Shown: positions 1-8,315 of the stretch, piece by piece
How positions within the stretch are numbered: the stretch's first letter is position 1
How the letters are laid out: every line of letters starts with the position of its first letter
Assembly (NCBI RefSeq): GCF_014646375.1
Contig: NZ_BMNI01000001.1
Span: 205,948-269,947 of the forward strand
Source of the DNA: Nocardioides phosphati
GTDB lineage: Bacteria; Actinomycetota; Actinomycetes; Propionibacteriales; Nocardioidaceae
Length of the DNA: 64,000 nt
Direction of reading: 5' to 3'
Notes under the pieces: generated by a model
Databases searched by the model: none
What the model was told of the DNA's origin: nothing
Seen by the model: only the letters and a program-made list of their open reading frames with translations
Position numbers and translations under genes: made by a program

Positions 1-988
1 GGAGCTCCGGATCGCCGCGACCGACGAGCAGTTCCCGACGATCGCCAAGTTCCGCGCCGCGCGCCGGCTCTGGGCCCGTGTGCTCGAGCTCTCCGGTGCT
101 GCCGAGGAGGCCCGCGTCACCCGCATCCACGGCGTGACGTCGCGGCCGATGCTGGCGAAGTACGACTCCTACGTGAACATGCTGCGCACCACGGTCGCGT
201 CGTTCGCCGCCGGTGTCGGCGGCGCGGAGGCGGTCACGGTCCTGCCGTTCGACTCCGCCCTGGGCGTCCCGGACGCCTTCGGTCGCCGCATCGCGCGCAA
301 CACCAGCCACCTGCTCATCGACGAGTCGCACGTCGCCAAGGTCGCCGACCCGGCGGGTGGCTCCTACGCGGTCGAGAAGCTCACCGACGACCTCGCCCGC
401 GTGGCCTGGGACGTCCTGGGTGAGATCGAGACCAGCGGCCTCGACGCGCTGACCACGAAGATCGCCGCCACCGTGGAGACCCGCGAGAAGCAGATCGCCC
501 AGCGCAAGCGTCCGCTCACCGGCGTCACCGAGTTCCCGAACCTCGGCGAGACGCTGCCCGAGCGCACCCCGTCGCCGATCGCCGACGCGGTCCGCCGCTA
601 CGGCGCCTCCTTCGAGGCGCTGCGTGACGAGCCCGCGGCTGCGCCGGTCTTCCTGGCCACGCTCGGTCCGGTCGCCCACCACACCGCGCGCGCCACCTTC
701 ATCACCAACCTGCTCGCGGCCGGCGGCATCGCGGTCGAGGCCGCAGGTCCGACCACGGACGCTGCCGACCTCACGAGCAAGTACGCCGGCCAGAAGGTCG
801 CCGTCCTCGCCGGCACCGACAAGGCGTACGCCGAGTGGGGCGCCGACGCGATCTCCGCGCTGCGTGACGCCGGCGCGGCGTACGTGATCCTGGCGGGCAA
901 GCCCGGCGACCTCGCCGTGGATGATTCCGCAGCGATGGGCGTCGACGCCCTCGCGTTCCTCAACCGCACGCGGGAGGCACTCGCATGA
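1..988 (+). CDS. mutA: Methylmalonyl-CoA mutase small (alpha) subunit, 5'-truncated by window edge
   Basis: Non-catalytic partner of the adenosylcobalamin-dependent mutase that interconverts methylmalonyl-CoA and succinyl-CoA in propionate metabolism. The reading frame is open from base 2, so the N-terminal part lies outside the window; about 328 residues are visible. They comprise the end of the TIM-barrel domain (the stretch [16 protein letters not shown] is shared with MutB-type subunits) and a C-terminal flavodoxin-like domain. In that last domain the cobalamin-ligand motif DxHxxG is absent (TLGPVAHH stands at the place), which is the hallmark of the small subunit. The stop overlaps the mutB start in an ATGA, so the two are translationally coupled. 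Identification is secure from the pairing with mutB. Confidence 0.95.
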   Translation, partial: ELRIAATDEQFPTIAKFRAARRLWARVLELSGAAEEARVTRIHGVTSRPMLAKYDSYVNMLRTTVASFAAGVGGAEAVTVLPFDSALGVPDAFGRRIARNTSHLLIDESHVAKVADPAGGSYAVEKLTDDLARVAWDVLGEIETSGLDALTTKIAATVETREKQIAQRKRPLTGVTEFPNLGETLPERTPSPIADAVRRYGASFEALRDEPAAAPVFLATLGPVAHHTARATFITNLLAAGGIAVEAAGPTTDAADLTSKYAGQKVAVLAGTDKAYAEWGADAISALRDAGAAYVILAGKPGDLAVDDSAAMGVDALAFLNRTREALA

Positions 989-3141
989 GCATTCCCAGCA
1001 GCTTCGCCGGACTCCCGCTCGAGGGCGGCCAGCCGGCTCCCGGCCCCGACTTCGGCGCCGAGGCGTGGCAGTCGCCCGAGGGCATCCCGGTCCTCCCGGT
1101 CTACGGCCCGGAGCACCTCGAGGGCCTCGACGCGCTCGACACCTGGCCCGGCCTCTCGCCGTTCCTGCGTGGTCCCTACCCGACCATGTACACGACGCAG
1201 CCGTGGACCATCCGCCAGTACGCCGGCTTCTCCACCGCCGAGGAGTCCAACGCGTTCTACCGTCGCAACCTGGCCGCCGGCCAGAAGGGCCTCTCGGTCG
1301 CCTTCGACCTGGCGACCCACCGCGGCTACGACTCCGACCACCCGCGCGTGCGCGGTGACGTCGGCATGGCCGGTGTCGCGATCGACTCGATCTACGACAC
1401 CCGCACGCTCTTCGACGGCATCCCGCTCGACACCATGTCGGTCTCGATGACGATGAACGGCGCGGTGCTCCCGGTCCTGGCGCTCTACATCGCGGCCGCG
1501 GAGGAGCAGGGCGTCAAGCCCGAGCAGCTCGCGGGCACGATCCAGAACGACATCCTCAAGGAGTTCATGGTCCGCAACACCTACATCTACCCGCCCGCCG
1601 GGTCGATGCGGATCATCTCCGACATCTTCGCGTTCACCGCGCAGAAGATGCCGCGCTTCAACTCGATCTCGATCTCCGGCTACCACATGCAGGAGGCCGG
1701 GGCGACGAACGACCTCGAGCTCGCCTACACGCTGGCCGACGGCGTCGAGTACATCCGCGCAGGCCTCGCGGCCGGCATGGACATCGACGCCTTCGCCCCC
1801 CGCCTGTCGTTCTTCTGGGCGATCGGCATGAACTTCTACATGGAGATCGCCAAGATGCGCGCCGCCCGCGCGCTCTGGAGCCGTCTCGTGCGCGAGTTCA
1901 ACCCGCAGAACCCGAAGTCGCTCTCGCTGCGCACCCACTCGCAGACGTCCGGCTGGTCGCTCACCGCGCAGGACGTCTTCAACAACGTCGGCCGCACCGC
2001 GATCGAGGCGATGGCGTCGACCCAGGGCCACACGCAGTCGCTGCACACCAACGCGCTCGACGAGGCCATCGCGCTGCCGACGGACTTCTCCGCGCGCATC
2101 GCCCGCAACACCCAGCTGCTGCTCCAGCAGGAGTCCGGCACCACCGAGATCATCGACCCGTGGGCCGGCTCCTACTACGTCGAGAAGCTCACGCACGACC
2201 TCGCCGAGCGCGCCTGGAAGCACATCCAGGAGGCCGAGGCGGCCGGTGGCATGGCGAAGGCGATCGAGCAGGGCATCCCGAAGATGCGCATCGAGGAGGC
2301 CGCTGCCCGCACCCAGGCGCGCATCGACTCGGGCCAGCAGAAGGTCATCGGCGTCAACACGTTCCGCCTCCCGCAGGAGGACAAGCTCGACGTCCTCAAG
2401 GTCGACAACGCCGCGGTGTACGCCGCCCAGGTCGCCAAGCTCGAGCGCCTGCGCGCCGAGCGCAACGACGACGACGTACGCCGCTCGCTGGAGGCGCTCA
2501 CCAACGCCGCTGCCGCCGGGTCCACCACGGACCTCGACGGCAACCTGCTCAAGCTGGCCGTCGACGCGGCCCGGGCGAAGGCGACCGTCGGCGAGATCTC
2601 GGACGCGGTGGAGAAGGTCTACGGCCGCCACCAGGCCGTGATCCGTACGATCTCCGGCGTGTACAAGAACGAGGTCGGCAACGACGACGCCGCAGCCAAG
2701 GTGCTGGAGGCGACCGCGAAGTTCGAGGAGGACGAGGGCCGCCGCCCCCGCATCCTCGTCGCCAAGATGGGCCAGGACGGTCACGACCGCGGCCAGAAGG
2801 TCGTCGTCTCGGCCTTCGCGGACCTCGGCTTCAACGTCGACGTCGGCCCGCTCTTCTCCACCCCGGAGGAGGTCGCCCAGCAGGCGGTCGACGCCGACGT
2901 CCACATCGTCGGTGTCTCCTCGCTGGCCGCGGGTCACCTCACCCTGCTGCCCGCCCTCAAGCAGGCGCTCAAGGACCAGGGTCGCGACGACATCATGGTC
3001 GTCATCGGCGGCGTCATCCCGCCCGACGACGTCCCCACGCTGAAGGAGATGGGCGCTGCCGCGGTCTTCCTCCCCGGCACGGTCATCGCGGAGTCGGCCC
3101 TCGACATCCTCAAGCAGCTCTCCGAGCAGCTCGGCCACTGA
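985..3141 (+). CDS. mutB: Methylmalonyl-CoA mutase large (beta, catalytic) subunit
   Basis: Catalytic subunit of B12-dependent methylmalonyl-CoA mutase, 718 residues, the family's usual length. An N-terminal CoA-binding TIM barrel is followed by a linker and a C-terminal B12-binding domain. The cobalamin motif DGHDRG is at residues 598-603, with His600 as the expected lower cobalt ligand, and a GG-containing nucleotide-tail pocket ([11 protein letters not shown]) follows. The start is the ATG of the ATGA overlap with mutA. A hairpin directly after the stop probably ends the mutAB transcript. Its chaperone gene meaB is not adjacent but lies 5.2 kb downstream, after unrelated genes. Confidence 0.98.
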   Translation: MSIPSSFAGLPLEGGQPAPGPDFGAEAWQSPEGIPVLPVYGPEHLEGLDALDTWPGLSPFLRGPYPTMYTTQPWTIRQYAGFSTAEESNAFYRRNLAAGQKGLSVAFDLATHRGYDSDHPRVRGDVGMAGVAIDSIYDTRTLFDGIPLDTMSVSMTMNGAVLPVLALYIAAAEEQGVKPEQLAGTIQNDILKEFMVRNTYIYPPAGSMRIISDIFAFTAQKMPRFNSISISGYHMQEAGATNDLELAYTLADGVEYIRAGLAAGMDIDAFAPRLSFFWAIGMNFYMEIAKMRAARALWSRLVREFNPQNPKSLSLRTHSQTSGWSLTAQDVFNNVGRTAIEAMASTQGHTQSLHTNALDEAIALPTDFSARIARNTQLLLQQESGTTEIIDPWAGSYYVEKLTHDLAERAWKHIQEAEAAGGMAKAIEQGIPKMRIEEAAARTQARIDSGQQKVIGVNTFRLPQEDKLDVLKVDNAAVYAAQVAKLERLRAERNDDDVRRSLEALTNAAAAGSTTDLDGNLLKLAVDAARAKATVGEISDAVEKVYGRHQAVIRTISGVYKNEVGNDDAAAKVLEATAKFEEDEGRRPRILVAKMGQDGHDRGQKVVVSAFADLGFNVDVGPLFSTPEEVAQQAVDADVHIVGVSSLAAGHLTLLPALKQALKDQGRDDIMVVIGGVIPPDDVPTLKEMGAAAVFLPGTVIAESALDILKQLSEQLGH

Positions 3142-3151
3142 TCCATCCCGT

Positions 3152-3189
3152 ACGACGGGCGGTCACCCTGGTGGGTGGCCGCCCGTCGT
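3152..3189 (+). terminator. Hairpin after mutB
   Basis: GACGGGCGGTCACCC pairs with GGGTGGCCGCCCGTC across a TGGT loop with one mismatch, eleven bases after the mutB stop. There is no clear U-tract, as is common for GC-rich actinobacterial hairpin terminators. It probably separates mutAB from the methyltransferase gene. Confidence 0.6.
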
Positions 3190-3225
3190 CGCATTTCCGG
3201 TTGCGCCTGCTGGTTCGATGGCGTC

Positions 3226-4020
3226 ATGGGCAGCGAGGGGGCCATGCACGCGGACCGTGACCGTGCCGAGTCGTTCGGAGCGGTGGCCGAGCAGTACGAG
3301 CGCTACCGACCGGCGTACCCGGCAGAGCTGGTCGCGGACCTGCTGAGGGGCGATCCTGCGCGGGTGCTCGACGTCGGCGCCGGCACCGGGAAGGCGAGCC
3401 GACAGCTCGCCGGGCCCGGCCGGTCGCTGCTCTGCGTGGAGCCGGACCCGGCGATGGCGGCGGTGGCCCGCTCGTTCGGTCTCGACGTCGAGGTCTCCGC
3501 GTTCGAGACCTGGGAGCCGGCGGGGCGCGCGTTCGACCTCGTCGTGTGCGCGCAGGCGTGGCACTGGGTGGACCCGCAGGTCGGAGCCCCGAAGGTGGCG
3601 TCGGTCCTGTCGCCCGAGGGGCTCTTCGCCTGCTTCTGGAACGAAGCCCTCCCGCACCCGCTGCACGACGCCGTCGCGGAGGTCCAGCGGCGCATCGCGC
3701 CCGACCACGAGTTCGGCGTCGTCGATGTCGGCTCGAGCGAGGACCCGTACGCCGACGACCTCCGGCGCGCGGGCGTCTTCTCCGAGGTGGTGCTGAAGCG
3801 CTACGCCTGGGAGGACACGGTCACCGCCGCCGACTGGCTCGGGCGGCTGGCGACGAGGAGCGACTACCTCCGGCTGCCCGCCGGGACGCGGGCGGCGCTC
3901 CTCTCGGAGGTCGAGGCGGTCGTGGCGTCGTCCGCGCCGCTCCGCCTGCCGTTCGGGACCTATGCGATCTTCGCCCGGCGCCGCTCAGAGCAGGCGTTCG
4001 AACCAGACCTGATCACGTAG
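3226..4020 (+). CDS. Class I SAM-dependent methyltransferase
   Basis: Cytosolic methyltransferase of about 264 residues; the substrate cannot be told from sequence. It carries the SAM-binding motif I VLDVGAGTGKAS, an acidic end of strand 2 (CVEPD) and a motif with AQAWHWVD typical of the Methyltransf_11 group. The ATG at 3226 was chosen because TTCGAT sits six bases upstream, the spacing of leaderless genes elsewhere in the window. An ATG at 3244, just after GAGGGG, is possible. The 3' end overlaps the convergent acetyltransferase gene by 36 bases. Family assignment is firm; role unknown. Confidence 0.85.
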   Translation: MGSEGAMHADRDRAESFGAVAEQYERYRPAYPAELVADLLRGDPARVLDVGAGTGKASRQLAGPGRSLLCVEPDPAMAAVARSFGLDVEVSAFETWEPAGRAFDLVVCAQAWHWVDPQVGAPKVASVLSPEGLFACFWNEALPHPLHDAVAEVQRRIAPDHEFGVVDVGSSEDPYADDLRRAGVFSEVVLKRYAWEDTVTAADWLGRLATRSDYLRLPAGTRAALLSEVEAVVASSAPLRLPFGTYAIFARRRSEQAFEPDLIT

Positions 4021-4452
4021 CGGAACACCGTCGATCTCGAGTCCGGACGGGTAGCCGTTGGCCGGGGTGAACACGTCTTGGACAACCCTGGTCATCCGGA
4101 AGCCACAGCGTTGGTAGAAGCGCAGGTTGCCGACGTCTGCGGTGGCCGTCGCCAGGATCAGCCGGCGTACCCCGACTGTGCGTGCCTCGGCGATGGCCCG
4201 CTCCAGCAGTGCCCGGCCAGCGCCCCGACCGCGCTGGGACTCGACCACGGCCGTGTTGGTGACCTCCCAGACCTCGCCTTCGCGCGGCACCGCGTGGAGA
4301 TGGCCGATGATCACACCGCCAGCCGCGCGGGCAACCCACAACCTTCCGGAGTCGATGTAGGCGTCGATGAGGGCTTCTGAGTCATCAGCCTCGCGGAACG
4401 ACCAGTCCAGGTCGCGGTGCGGGCCTGTGTACTCCTCGACGTTGAGGTCCAT
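3985..4452 (-). CDS. GNAT family N-acetyltransferase
   Basis: 155-residue GCN5-related acetyltransferase. The acetyl-CoA pyrophosphate-binding loop QRGRGAG (motif A) is near residue 77, followed by ALLERAIAEAR. A later block with NLRFYQRCGFRMTRV is the usual GNAT motif B (asparagine, FY, GF). It acts on a small molecule or protein amine that cannot be inferred. It is convergent with, and overlaps, the methyltransferase gene by 36 bases, so the two 3' ends are antisense to one another. Confidence 0.88.
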   Translation of the reverse strand: MDLNVEEYTGPHRDLDWSFREADDSEALIDAYIDSGRLWVARAAGGVIIGHLHAVPREGEVWEVTNTAVVESQRGRGAGRALLERAIAEARTVGVRRLILATATADVGNLRFYQRCGFRMTRVVQDVFTPANGYPSGLEIDGVPLRDQVWFERLL

Positions 4453-4563
4453 GAGTCTCCTCTCGCCCGCTCATCGGACGGGACGATGCGACATGCGACG
4501 CCGAGGTTGGAATCTACCCACACGTTCCATTCATGCCCCGGCCGAGCAGGCCAACGGCCCGGG

Positions 4564-5856
4564 TCAGACGATCCGCGTGCCGTTGGGCGTGACGAGGAAA
4601 CGGTGACCGGCGGGGGAGCGCCAGAGGTAGTAGCCCGGATCGAGCATCAGGTAGCTCCAGCCGGCGTGGGTCTTGTGCCGGTGGTGGGTGCGGCAGCAGG
4701 CGGCGAGGTTGTCGGAGGACGTCTGGCCGGGCGGCCCATCGTCGTCGTACGGCGTAATGTGGTCGATGTCGGCGGAGTGCGCCGGCCGGTCGCAGAAGGG
4801 GAAGCGACAGGTGCCGTCGCGCGCCTCGACCTGGCGTCGGAGTCGGTCCGGGATCTCCCACTGGTCGACGCGGATGGTGGCGGTGGTGTCGATGACGGTG
4901 CGCAGCGAGATCTTGGCGCCGGGCCGCTGGAGCCACTCGCGGAGCCGGTCGAGCGTCATGAAGGAGCCGTTGCCGCCGGTGCCCTCCACGCGGGCGAGGC
5001 CGCCCGTGGGGGCGTCGGAAGCGGGGGAGGTGGTGAGGTCGTCGGCGTTGACGTGGACCTTCAGCTCGATGCCACCGCCGGTGCGTGCCGGGCGCTCGCC
5101 GGTCGCGAGGTCGAGGCGGAGGTCGTCGCGGGCCATCTCGCCGAGGGCGAGGGCGCGACGGGCGTCGAGGTCGAGCCCTTCGCCGACGCTGCCTTCGGTG
5201 CCGAGAGCGGCAGCACGCCGGGCGATCGCCCGCTCGAGATCGGCGGCATCGGCGTAGTCGAGCTCGCCCCAGATGTCGGTGGTGCCGTTGGTCGACATCT
5301 TCCCGAGGGCGACCTTCAGCGTGCGACCGTCCGGCCGCACGGGACCGTCCTCGGGCTGGTGGCCGGCGACGAACCGGACCCGGGCCTCCTCGAGCAGGCG
5401 CTGCAGCGACGCGTAGCCGATCCGGTGCGCGCGGTCGGCGACCCGCTCATCGACGTACGCCGCGCCCTCGGGTGGCAGCCCGCAGGTGAGGTGGGCGACC
5501 TGGCGGGCCCGCCAGACCTGGAGCGTGCCGGCCTCGACGCGTCGCCAGACCCGGGGGAGCCGGTGGCGGGTCTCGAGGGCGTCGCCGATCAGCGCGCGGC
5601 CGGCGTGGGTCGTCATGCCGAGGACCGCAGCGAACTCCGCGATGCAGAACTCCGCCACCTCGGGCGTGCCCTCGCCCGCGAGGGGGAGCGCCTTCTCGTC
5701 CCAGTCGCCGAGCGCGGGAGCGACGGAGTCGGCCGCGTGCTGGTCGGCCCAGGCGGCCGCAGCGGCGAAGAGATCGGCCTCGGCTCGGTCCGCCACGCGA
5801 CGCTGCTCGCGCGCGAACGCAAGCAGGTCGGGAGCGGTGGCGGAAGCCGAGGTCAT
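4564..5856 (-). CDS. DUF222 / HNH endonuclease-signature protein (13E12-repeat type)
   Basis: 430 residues. The N-terminal two thirds is the helical DUF222 region common in actinobacteria. The C-terminal HNH nuclease domain shows the pattern CRFPFCDRPAHSADIDHI ... DNLAACCRTHHRHKTH, with zinc-type cysteines, the catalytic-type DIDHI histidine, and the asparagine and histidines of the beta-beta-alpha metal fold. Members of this family (the 13E12 repeat proteins of mycobacteria) are often multicopy and some are induced by DNA damage; their biochemical role is unsettled. The start is the ATG at 5856, twelve bases downstream of a near-ideal LexA box (5868-5885), so SOS control is likely. Confidence 0.92.
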   Translation of the reverse strand: MTSASATAPDLLAFAREQRRVADRAEADLFAAAAAWADQHAADSVAPALGDWDEKALPLAGEGTPEVAEFCIAEFAAVLGMTTHAGRALIGDALETRHRLPRVWRRVEAGTLQVWRARQVAHLTCGLPPEGAAYVDERVADRAHRIGYASLQRLLEEARVRFVAGHQPEDGPVRPDGRTLKVALGKMSTNGTTDIWGELDYADAADLERAIARRAAALGTEGSVGEGLDLDARRALALGEMARDDLRLDLATGERPARTGGGIELKVHVNADDLTTSPASDAPTGGLARVEGTGGNGSFMTLDRLREWLQRPGAKISLRTVIDTTATIRVDQWEIPDRLRRQVEARDGTCRFPFCDRPAHSADIDHITPYDDDGPPGQTSSDNLAACCRTHHRHKTHAGWSYLMLDPGYYLWRSPAGHRFLVTPNGTRIV

Positions 5857-5867
5857 GCCTCGATTCT

Positions 5868-5885
5868 ATCGAACATGCGTTCGAT
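5868..5885. promoter_or_regulatory. LexA (SOS) box upstream of the HNH/DUF222 gene
   Basis: ATCGAAC-ATGC-GTTCGAT is a perfect seven-base inverted repeat with a four-base centre. It matches the Gram-positive/actinobacterial LexA operator pattern CGAAC-N4-GTTCG. It lies 12 bases upstream of the start codon of the divergently read HNH gene, where bound LexA would block transcription. Confidence 0.85.
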
Positions 5886-5962
5886 CAACAACCCGCGCGA
5901 TTGATCTGTGGAGAACTGTTTGCGCAGGTCAGGGGCAGTTTGGCGCCCGCGGCAATGGGGGA

Positions 5963-6154
5963 GTGAGTGATGCGCAGACCGGCTTCGTGGCCCTCTACCG
6001 CTGGCGCGTCGACCCTGCGCGCGAGGCGGAGTGGCACCTCCCGGCCGGGGCCGATCCCCTCGAGGAGATCATGCAGGGCGCGGTGGACGAGACGTTCGAG
6101 CCGATCCTCCTGACTCCGGTCGGTGCCTTCTTCTCGCCGACTGACACCGACTGA
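5963..6154 (+). CDS. Possible small hypothetical protein (63 aa)
   Basis: A GTG at 5963 directly after GGGGGA opens 63 codons encoding a mixed, protein-like sequence (FVALYRWRVDPAREAEWHLP) without rare-residue bias. No family is recognised. The stop lies inside a 10-bp tandem repeat (CTGACACCGA). The upstream spacing of the Shine-Dalgarno-like run is short, so the call is weak. It could instead be an untranslated region ahead of the next gene. Confidence 0.4.
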   Translation: MSDAQTGFVALYRWRVDPAREAEWHLPAGADPLEEIMQGAVDETFEPILLTPVGAFFSPTDTD

Positions 6155-6165
6155 CACCGACTGAC
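6137..6165. repeat. 10-bp tandem repeat, CTGACACCGA x2 plus partial
   Basis: The unit CTGACACCGA occurs at 6141-6150 and 6151-6160, flanked by partial copies. It straddles the TGA stop of the small reading frame at 5963-6154. Copy-number change would move that stop only slightly. Confidence 0.7.
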
Positions 6166-6184
6166 GCCGGCTACACCCGCGCCC

Positions 6185-6190
6185 TAGGCT
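6185..6190 (+). promoter_or_regulatory. -10 hexamer TAGGCT for a leaderless gene
   Basis: TAGGCT followed by exactly six bases and the ATG at 6197. This places the transcription start at the A of the start codon. The same layout recurs at many genes in the window. Confidence 0.6.
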
Positions 6191-6196
6191 GGCGTC

Positions 6197-6580
6197 ATGG
6201 CCCCCACCTCGAGCACCCAGGTCGTGGAGTCGCTCTTCGCGGCCCTCGTCGCCAACGACGTCACGGGCGCCAACGCGCTGCTGGCCGACGACGTCGCGTG
6301 GCTCAACACCGGGCTGCCGACGGTTCGCGGCCGCGGCGTACGCCGGATCCTGGCGGCGCTGCCGAAGCTGCGGGTCAGGTTCGACGCCGTGGACCACGTC
6401 ATCACCCACCAGATCGACGGCTCGGTCCGCTTCGACCGCCGCGACACCCTCAGCTGGGGCCCGTTCAGCACGACGTTCTTCGTGTCGGGCACCTTCGAGG
6501 TCCGTGACGGCAAGGTCCGCCGCTGGGACGACCGCTACCGGATGGGCGAGGTCCTCGGCGGCCTCTTCCGCCGCCGCTGA
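6197..6580 (+). CDS. Limonene-1,2-epoxide hydrolase-like / NTF2-fold protein
   Basis: 127-residue protein of the NTF2-like (cone-shaped alpha+beta barrel) superfamily, nearest in layout to limonene-1,2-epoxide hydrolases. An N-terminal helix (VVESLFAALVAND) is followed by a charged strand with R81-R-D83 and a final RRWDDRY strand with D111/D112. In characterised epoxide hydrolases of this family an Arg/Asp pair and a second Asp form the catalytic triad; these positions look preserved here. The substrate is unknown, and a SnoaL-like cyclase or non-enzymatic binding protein cannot be excluded. The start follows TAGGCT-N6 and is probably leaderless. Confidence 0.7.
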   Translation: MAPTSSTQVVESLFAALVANDVTGANALLADDVAWLNTGLPTVRGRGVRRILAALPKLRVRFDAVDHVITHQIDGSVRFDRRDTLSWGPFSTTFFVSGTFEVRDGKVRRWDDRYRMGEVLGGLFRRR

Positions 6581-6620
6581 CGCGCGGGCGACCGGAGCTG
6601 ACCCCGCCCACCGGCAACCA

Positions 6621-6854
6621 CTAGCTGCGGTAGCGGAAGACGATCCGCCCCCGGTCGAGGTCGTAGGGGCTCAGCTCGACCAGGACGCGGTCCTCGAGCA
6701 CGATCTTGATGTAGTTCTTGCGGATCTTGCCGCTGATGTGGGCGAGCACGGTGTGGCCGTTGTCGAGCTCGACGCGGAACGTCGCGGCGCGCAGGCAGTC
6801 GACGACGCGGCCCTCGGCCTCGATGGTGCCGTGCTTCGTGGAGTGGAGATCCAT
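6621..6854 (-). CDS. infA: Translation initiation factor IF-1, second-copy type
   Basis: 77-residue OB-fold protein with the IF-1 core: [18 protein letters not shown], then [20 protein letters not shown] and a terminal [11 protein letters not shown]-1 binds the ribosomal A site on the 30S subunit. The N-terminus (MDLHSTKHG) differs from the usual MAKK-type start. The gene is alone here, not in the rpmJ-rpsM ribosomal operon where the housekeeping infA normally sits, so it is probably a paralogue; the other copy would be outside the window. GAGAGG seven bases upstream of the ATG is its ribosome site, and a GGAGTG/CACTCC hairpin lies just before it. Confidence 0.88.
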   Translation of the reverse strand: MDLHSTKHGTIEAEGRVVDCLRAATFRVELDNGHTVLAHISGKIRKNYIKIVLEDRVLVELSPYDLDRGRIVFRYRS

Positions 6855-6868
6855 GGCAGTGCCTCTCG

Positions 6869-6885
6869 GGAGTGCGTGGCACTCC
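6869..6885 (-). promoter_or_regulatory. Small hairpin in the 5' UTR of the IF-1 gene
   Basis: GGAGTG-CGTGG-CACTCC forms a six-base-pair stem directly upstream of the GAGAGG ribosome-binding site of the IF-1 gene. Its closeness suggests an effect on initiation or mRNA stability; this is inference only. Confidence 0.4.
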
Positions 6886-7044
6886 GGGCGACACTGCGTC
6901 AGCCGGCCTCCCGTGACCTGAAGGGGAGTGCCCACGTGGGAATCGGGTTCACCGGGCTCACCTCCTCAGCTGCTGTCACGAACGCGCCGACGCTACGCCG
7001 TGGCGGTCGCGGCGTACAACGGGTTTTCTGTCGCTGCCGATCGC

Positions 7045-7050
7045 TAGGCT
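7045..7050 (+). promoter_or_regulatory. -10 hexamer TAGGCT for a leaderless gene
   Basis: TAGGCT, six bases (CGGGCC), then the ATG at 7057, giving a transcription start at the start codon. Confidence 0.6.
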
Positions 7051-7056
7051 CGGGCC

Positions 7057-7539
7057 ATGAGCCATGTCATCGACTTCGTGAACGTCTCCACCGCCGGCCT
7101 CGAGTCGTCGCCCGTGGCCGAGGCCCTGGCCGGCCTGCGCGCCAACGAGGCGCGCTACTTCACGAACAAGTACAAGATCGAGTACGCCACGGTGCCGGCG
7201 AGCGAGAAGCCCGACCTGGTGGCCTGGCTCGAGCGGATCCTCAAGGAGGAGCGCGGGCTGGAGTTCGCCTCGCCGATCCTCGAGGTGGCCGACGTGGTCG
7301 TCGAGGACGAGAAGGCCGGCACGATCACGTGGCCGGAGTTCTACTTCGAGTCGGGCCTGGTCATCAACGTGCTCTGGACGCAGGCCGAGGGCGGCAAGCG
7401 CGCGGTCGGCTTCAAGCTGTCGCAGGGCATGGACGTGCCGGCCGAGCTCGAGGCGGCGGGCTTCAAGTTCGCGCGTCAGAAGTCGAAGCTCGCCGGCGAG
7501 ATCCGCGGCTCCTTCTTCGTGATCAAGGGCGACTACTGA
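7057..7539 (+). CDS. Unrecognised cytosolic protein, 160 aa
   Basis: I do not recognise a family. The protein is 160 residues, has no cysteine, no signal peptide and no membrane segment, and is rich in Lys/Glu with alternating strand-like and helix-like stretches (AEALAGLRANEARYF; WPEFYFESGLVINVLW; GSFFVIKGDY at the C-terminus). The start follows TAGGCT-N6, so translation is probably leaderless, and a strong bidirectional hairpin follows the stop. It lies between an extra IF-1 gene and a cold-shock gene, but on the opposite strand, so no operon link exists. High coding quality and a clean promoter and terminator make it a real gene. Confidence 0.8.
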   Translation: MSHVIDFVNVSTAGLESSPVAEALAGLRANEARYFTNKYKIEYATVPASEKPDLVAWLERILKEERGLEFASPILEVADVVVEDEKAGTITWPEFYFESGLVINVLWTQAEGGKRAVGFKLSQGMDVPAELEAAGFKFARQKSKLAGEIRGSFFVIKGDY

Positions 7540-7564
7540 CCACGCGCACACGCTGCGAAATGTC

Positions 7565-7600
7565 GAAAGCCCCCGACCGCCGAAGCGGTCGGGGGCTTTC
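7565..7600. terminator. Bidirectional hairpin between the 160-aa gene and csp
   Basis: A perfect 16-bp stem GAAAGCCCCCGACCGC / GCGGTCGGGGGCTTTC with a CGAA tetraloop lies between two convergent genes. The stem starts with GAAAG and ends in CTTTC, so each strand has a short U-rich 3' edge. It should serve both transcripts. Confidence 0.88.
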
Positions 7601-7607
7601 TACGCAA

Positions 7608-7811
7608 TCAGATGGCGCGAACGTTCTCGGCCTGCGGACCCTTGGGGCCGGCGGCGAGGTCGAACTCGACCTTCTGGTTCTCGTCGAGCGACTTGAAGCC
7701 GTTGGACTGGATCGCGGAGAAGTGAACGAACACGTCCTCGCCGCCGCCGTCCTGAGCGATGAAGCCGAAGCCCTTGTCAGCGTTGAACCACTTGACGGTG
7801 CCCTGAGCCAT
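7608..7811 (-). CDS. Cold-shock protein (CspA family)
   Basis: 67-residue single-domain nucleic-acid chaperone. RNP1 (KGFGFI, residues 13-18) and RNP2 (VFVHF, 27-31) are intact, with the usual [14 protein letters not shown] beginning. It binds single-stranded RNA/DNA and melts mRNA structure. The frame stays open far upstream, but that extension has no csp character; the ATG at 7811 follows AAAGGAAACAG, a good ribosome site. More than 200 bases upstream are non-coding, matching the long 5' leaders seen on csp mRNAs. A GC-rich hairpin sits just before the ribosome site. Confidence 0.96.
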   Translation of the reverse strand: MAQGTVKWFNADKGFGFIAQDGGGEDVFVHFSAIQSNGFKSLDENQKVEFDLAAGPKGPQAENVRAI

Positions 7812-7835
7812 GATCTGTTTCCTTTGTTTTTCGTG

Positions 7836-7854
7836 CCGGGGCGACGTGCCCCGG
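7836..7854 (-). promoter_or_regulatory. Leader hairpin upstream of csp ribosome site
   Basis: In the csp mRNA, CCGGGG-N7-CCCCGG forms a six-GC-pair stem about 15 bases before the A-rich ribosome site. The whole interval 7812-8029 is non-coding and probably the csp promoter and long 5' UTR. A regulatory (cold-responsive) leader is plausible but unproven. Confidence 0.4.
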
Positions 7855-8029
7855 ACCGCTGAAGACATCCACCTGTGCTGATGTCCAGCGAACCGAAAAC
7901 CAGGAGTACGAGATACAAGCCGCACATCGTGAGCGGCCAGGACGGCTTTGCAGGGCCATCCCTTCAACAACCACCACGGTAGGGCATAGCGCAAGAAAAT
8001 GCTGCTTCGGGGCGCGTCGCGGGCAAAAG

Positions 8030-8272
8030 TCAGTGCGGAGCGCGCTCCCGCGCCGTACGCACCGCGAGGACCAGCCAGCACAGGATCGCCACGGAGGAGA
8101 ACGTCGCGGGCAGCAGGTGGCCGAGCATGACCGAGGCCGCTGTCGCGCAGCCGAAGGCGATCAGGTTGAGCACGACGTCGTAGACCGGGGCGACGAAGCG
8201 CTTGTTGACGACGTGCGCGAAGGCGATCACGACACCGCAGGCGAACGTCACCGACAGGAGGAGGCTGACCAC
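8030..8272 (-). CDS. Small integral membrane protein, unknown
   Basis: 80 residues with three hydrophobic segments (about residues 2-22, 30-52 and 56-70) and a basic tail (RTARERAPH), consistent with a three-helix membrane protein with a cytosolic C-terminus. No family is recognised. It starts with GTG at 8272, divergent from meaB 43 bases away. Nothing in the sequence suggests its role. Confidence 0.65.
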   Translation of the reverse strand: MVSLLLSVTFACGVVIAFAHVVNKRFVAPVYDVVLNLIAFGCATAASVMLGHLLPATFSSVAILCWLVLAVRTARERAPH

Positions 8273-8302
8273 GGCGAGAAGTCTGCCGGGTCGGTGGTCG
8301 AC

Positions 8303-8308
8303 TAGCCT
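8303..8308 (+). promoter_or_regulatory. -10 hexamer TAGCCT upstream of meaB
   Basis: TAGCCT lies seven bases before the GTG start of meaB at 8316, consistent with a leaderless or near-leaderless mRNA. Confidence 0.5.
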
Positions 8309-8315
8309 TGCCGCC

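Noticed and set aside
598..3138. Long open frame (846 codons) antisense to mutAB
   Set aside because: It is the GC-rich mirror of mutAB, with Arg/Val/Asp-rich low-complexity translation and no family match.
4453..4563. Gap between the GNAT and HNH genes searched for a terminator or small gene
   Set aside because: Only weak, imperfect GC-rich inverted elements; nothing supportable.
4417..5904. Long plus-strand open frame across the HNH gene
   Set aside because: Antisense shadow of a clear DUF222/HNH gene; composition biased and no ribosome site or motif.
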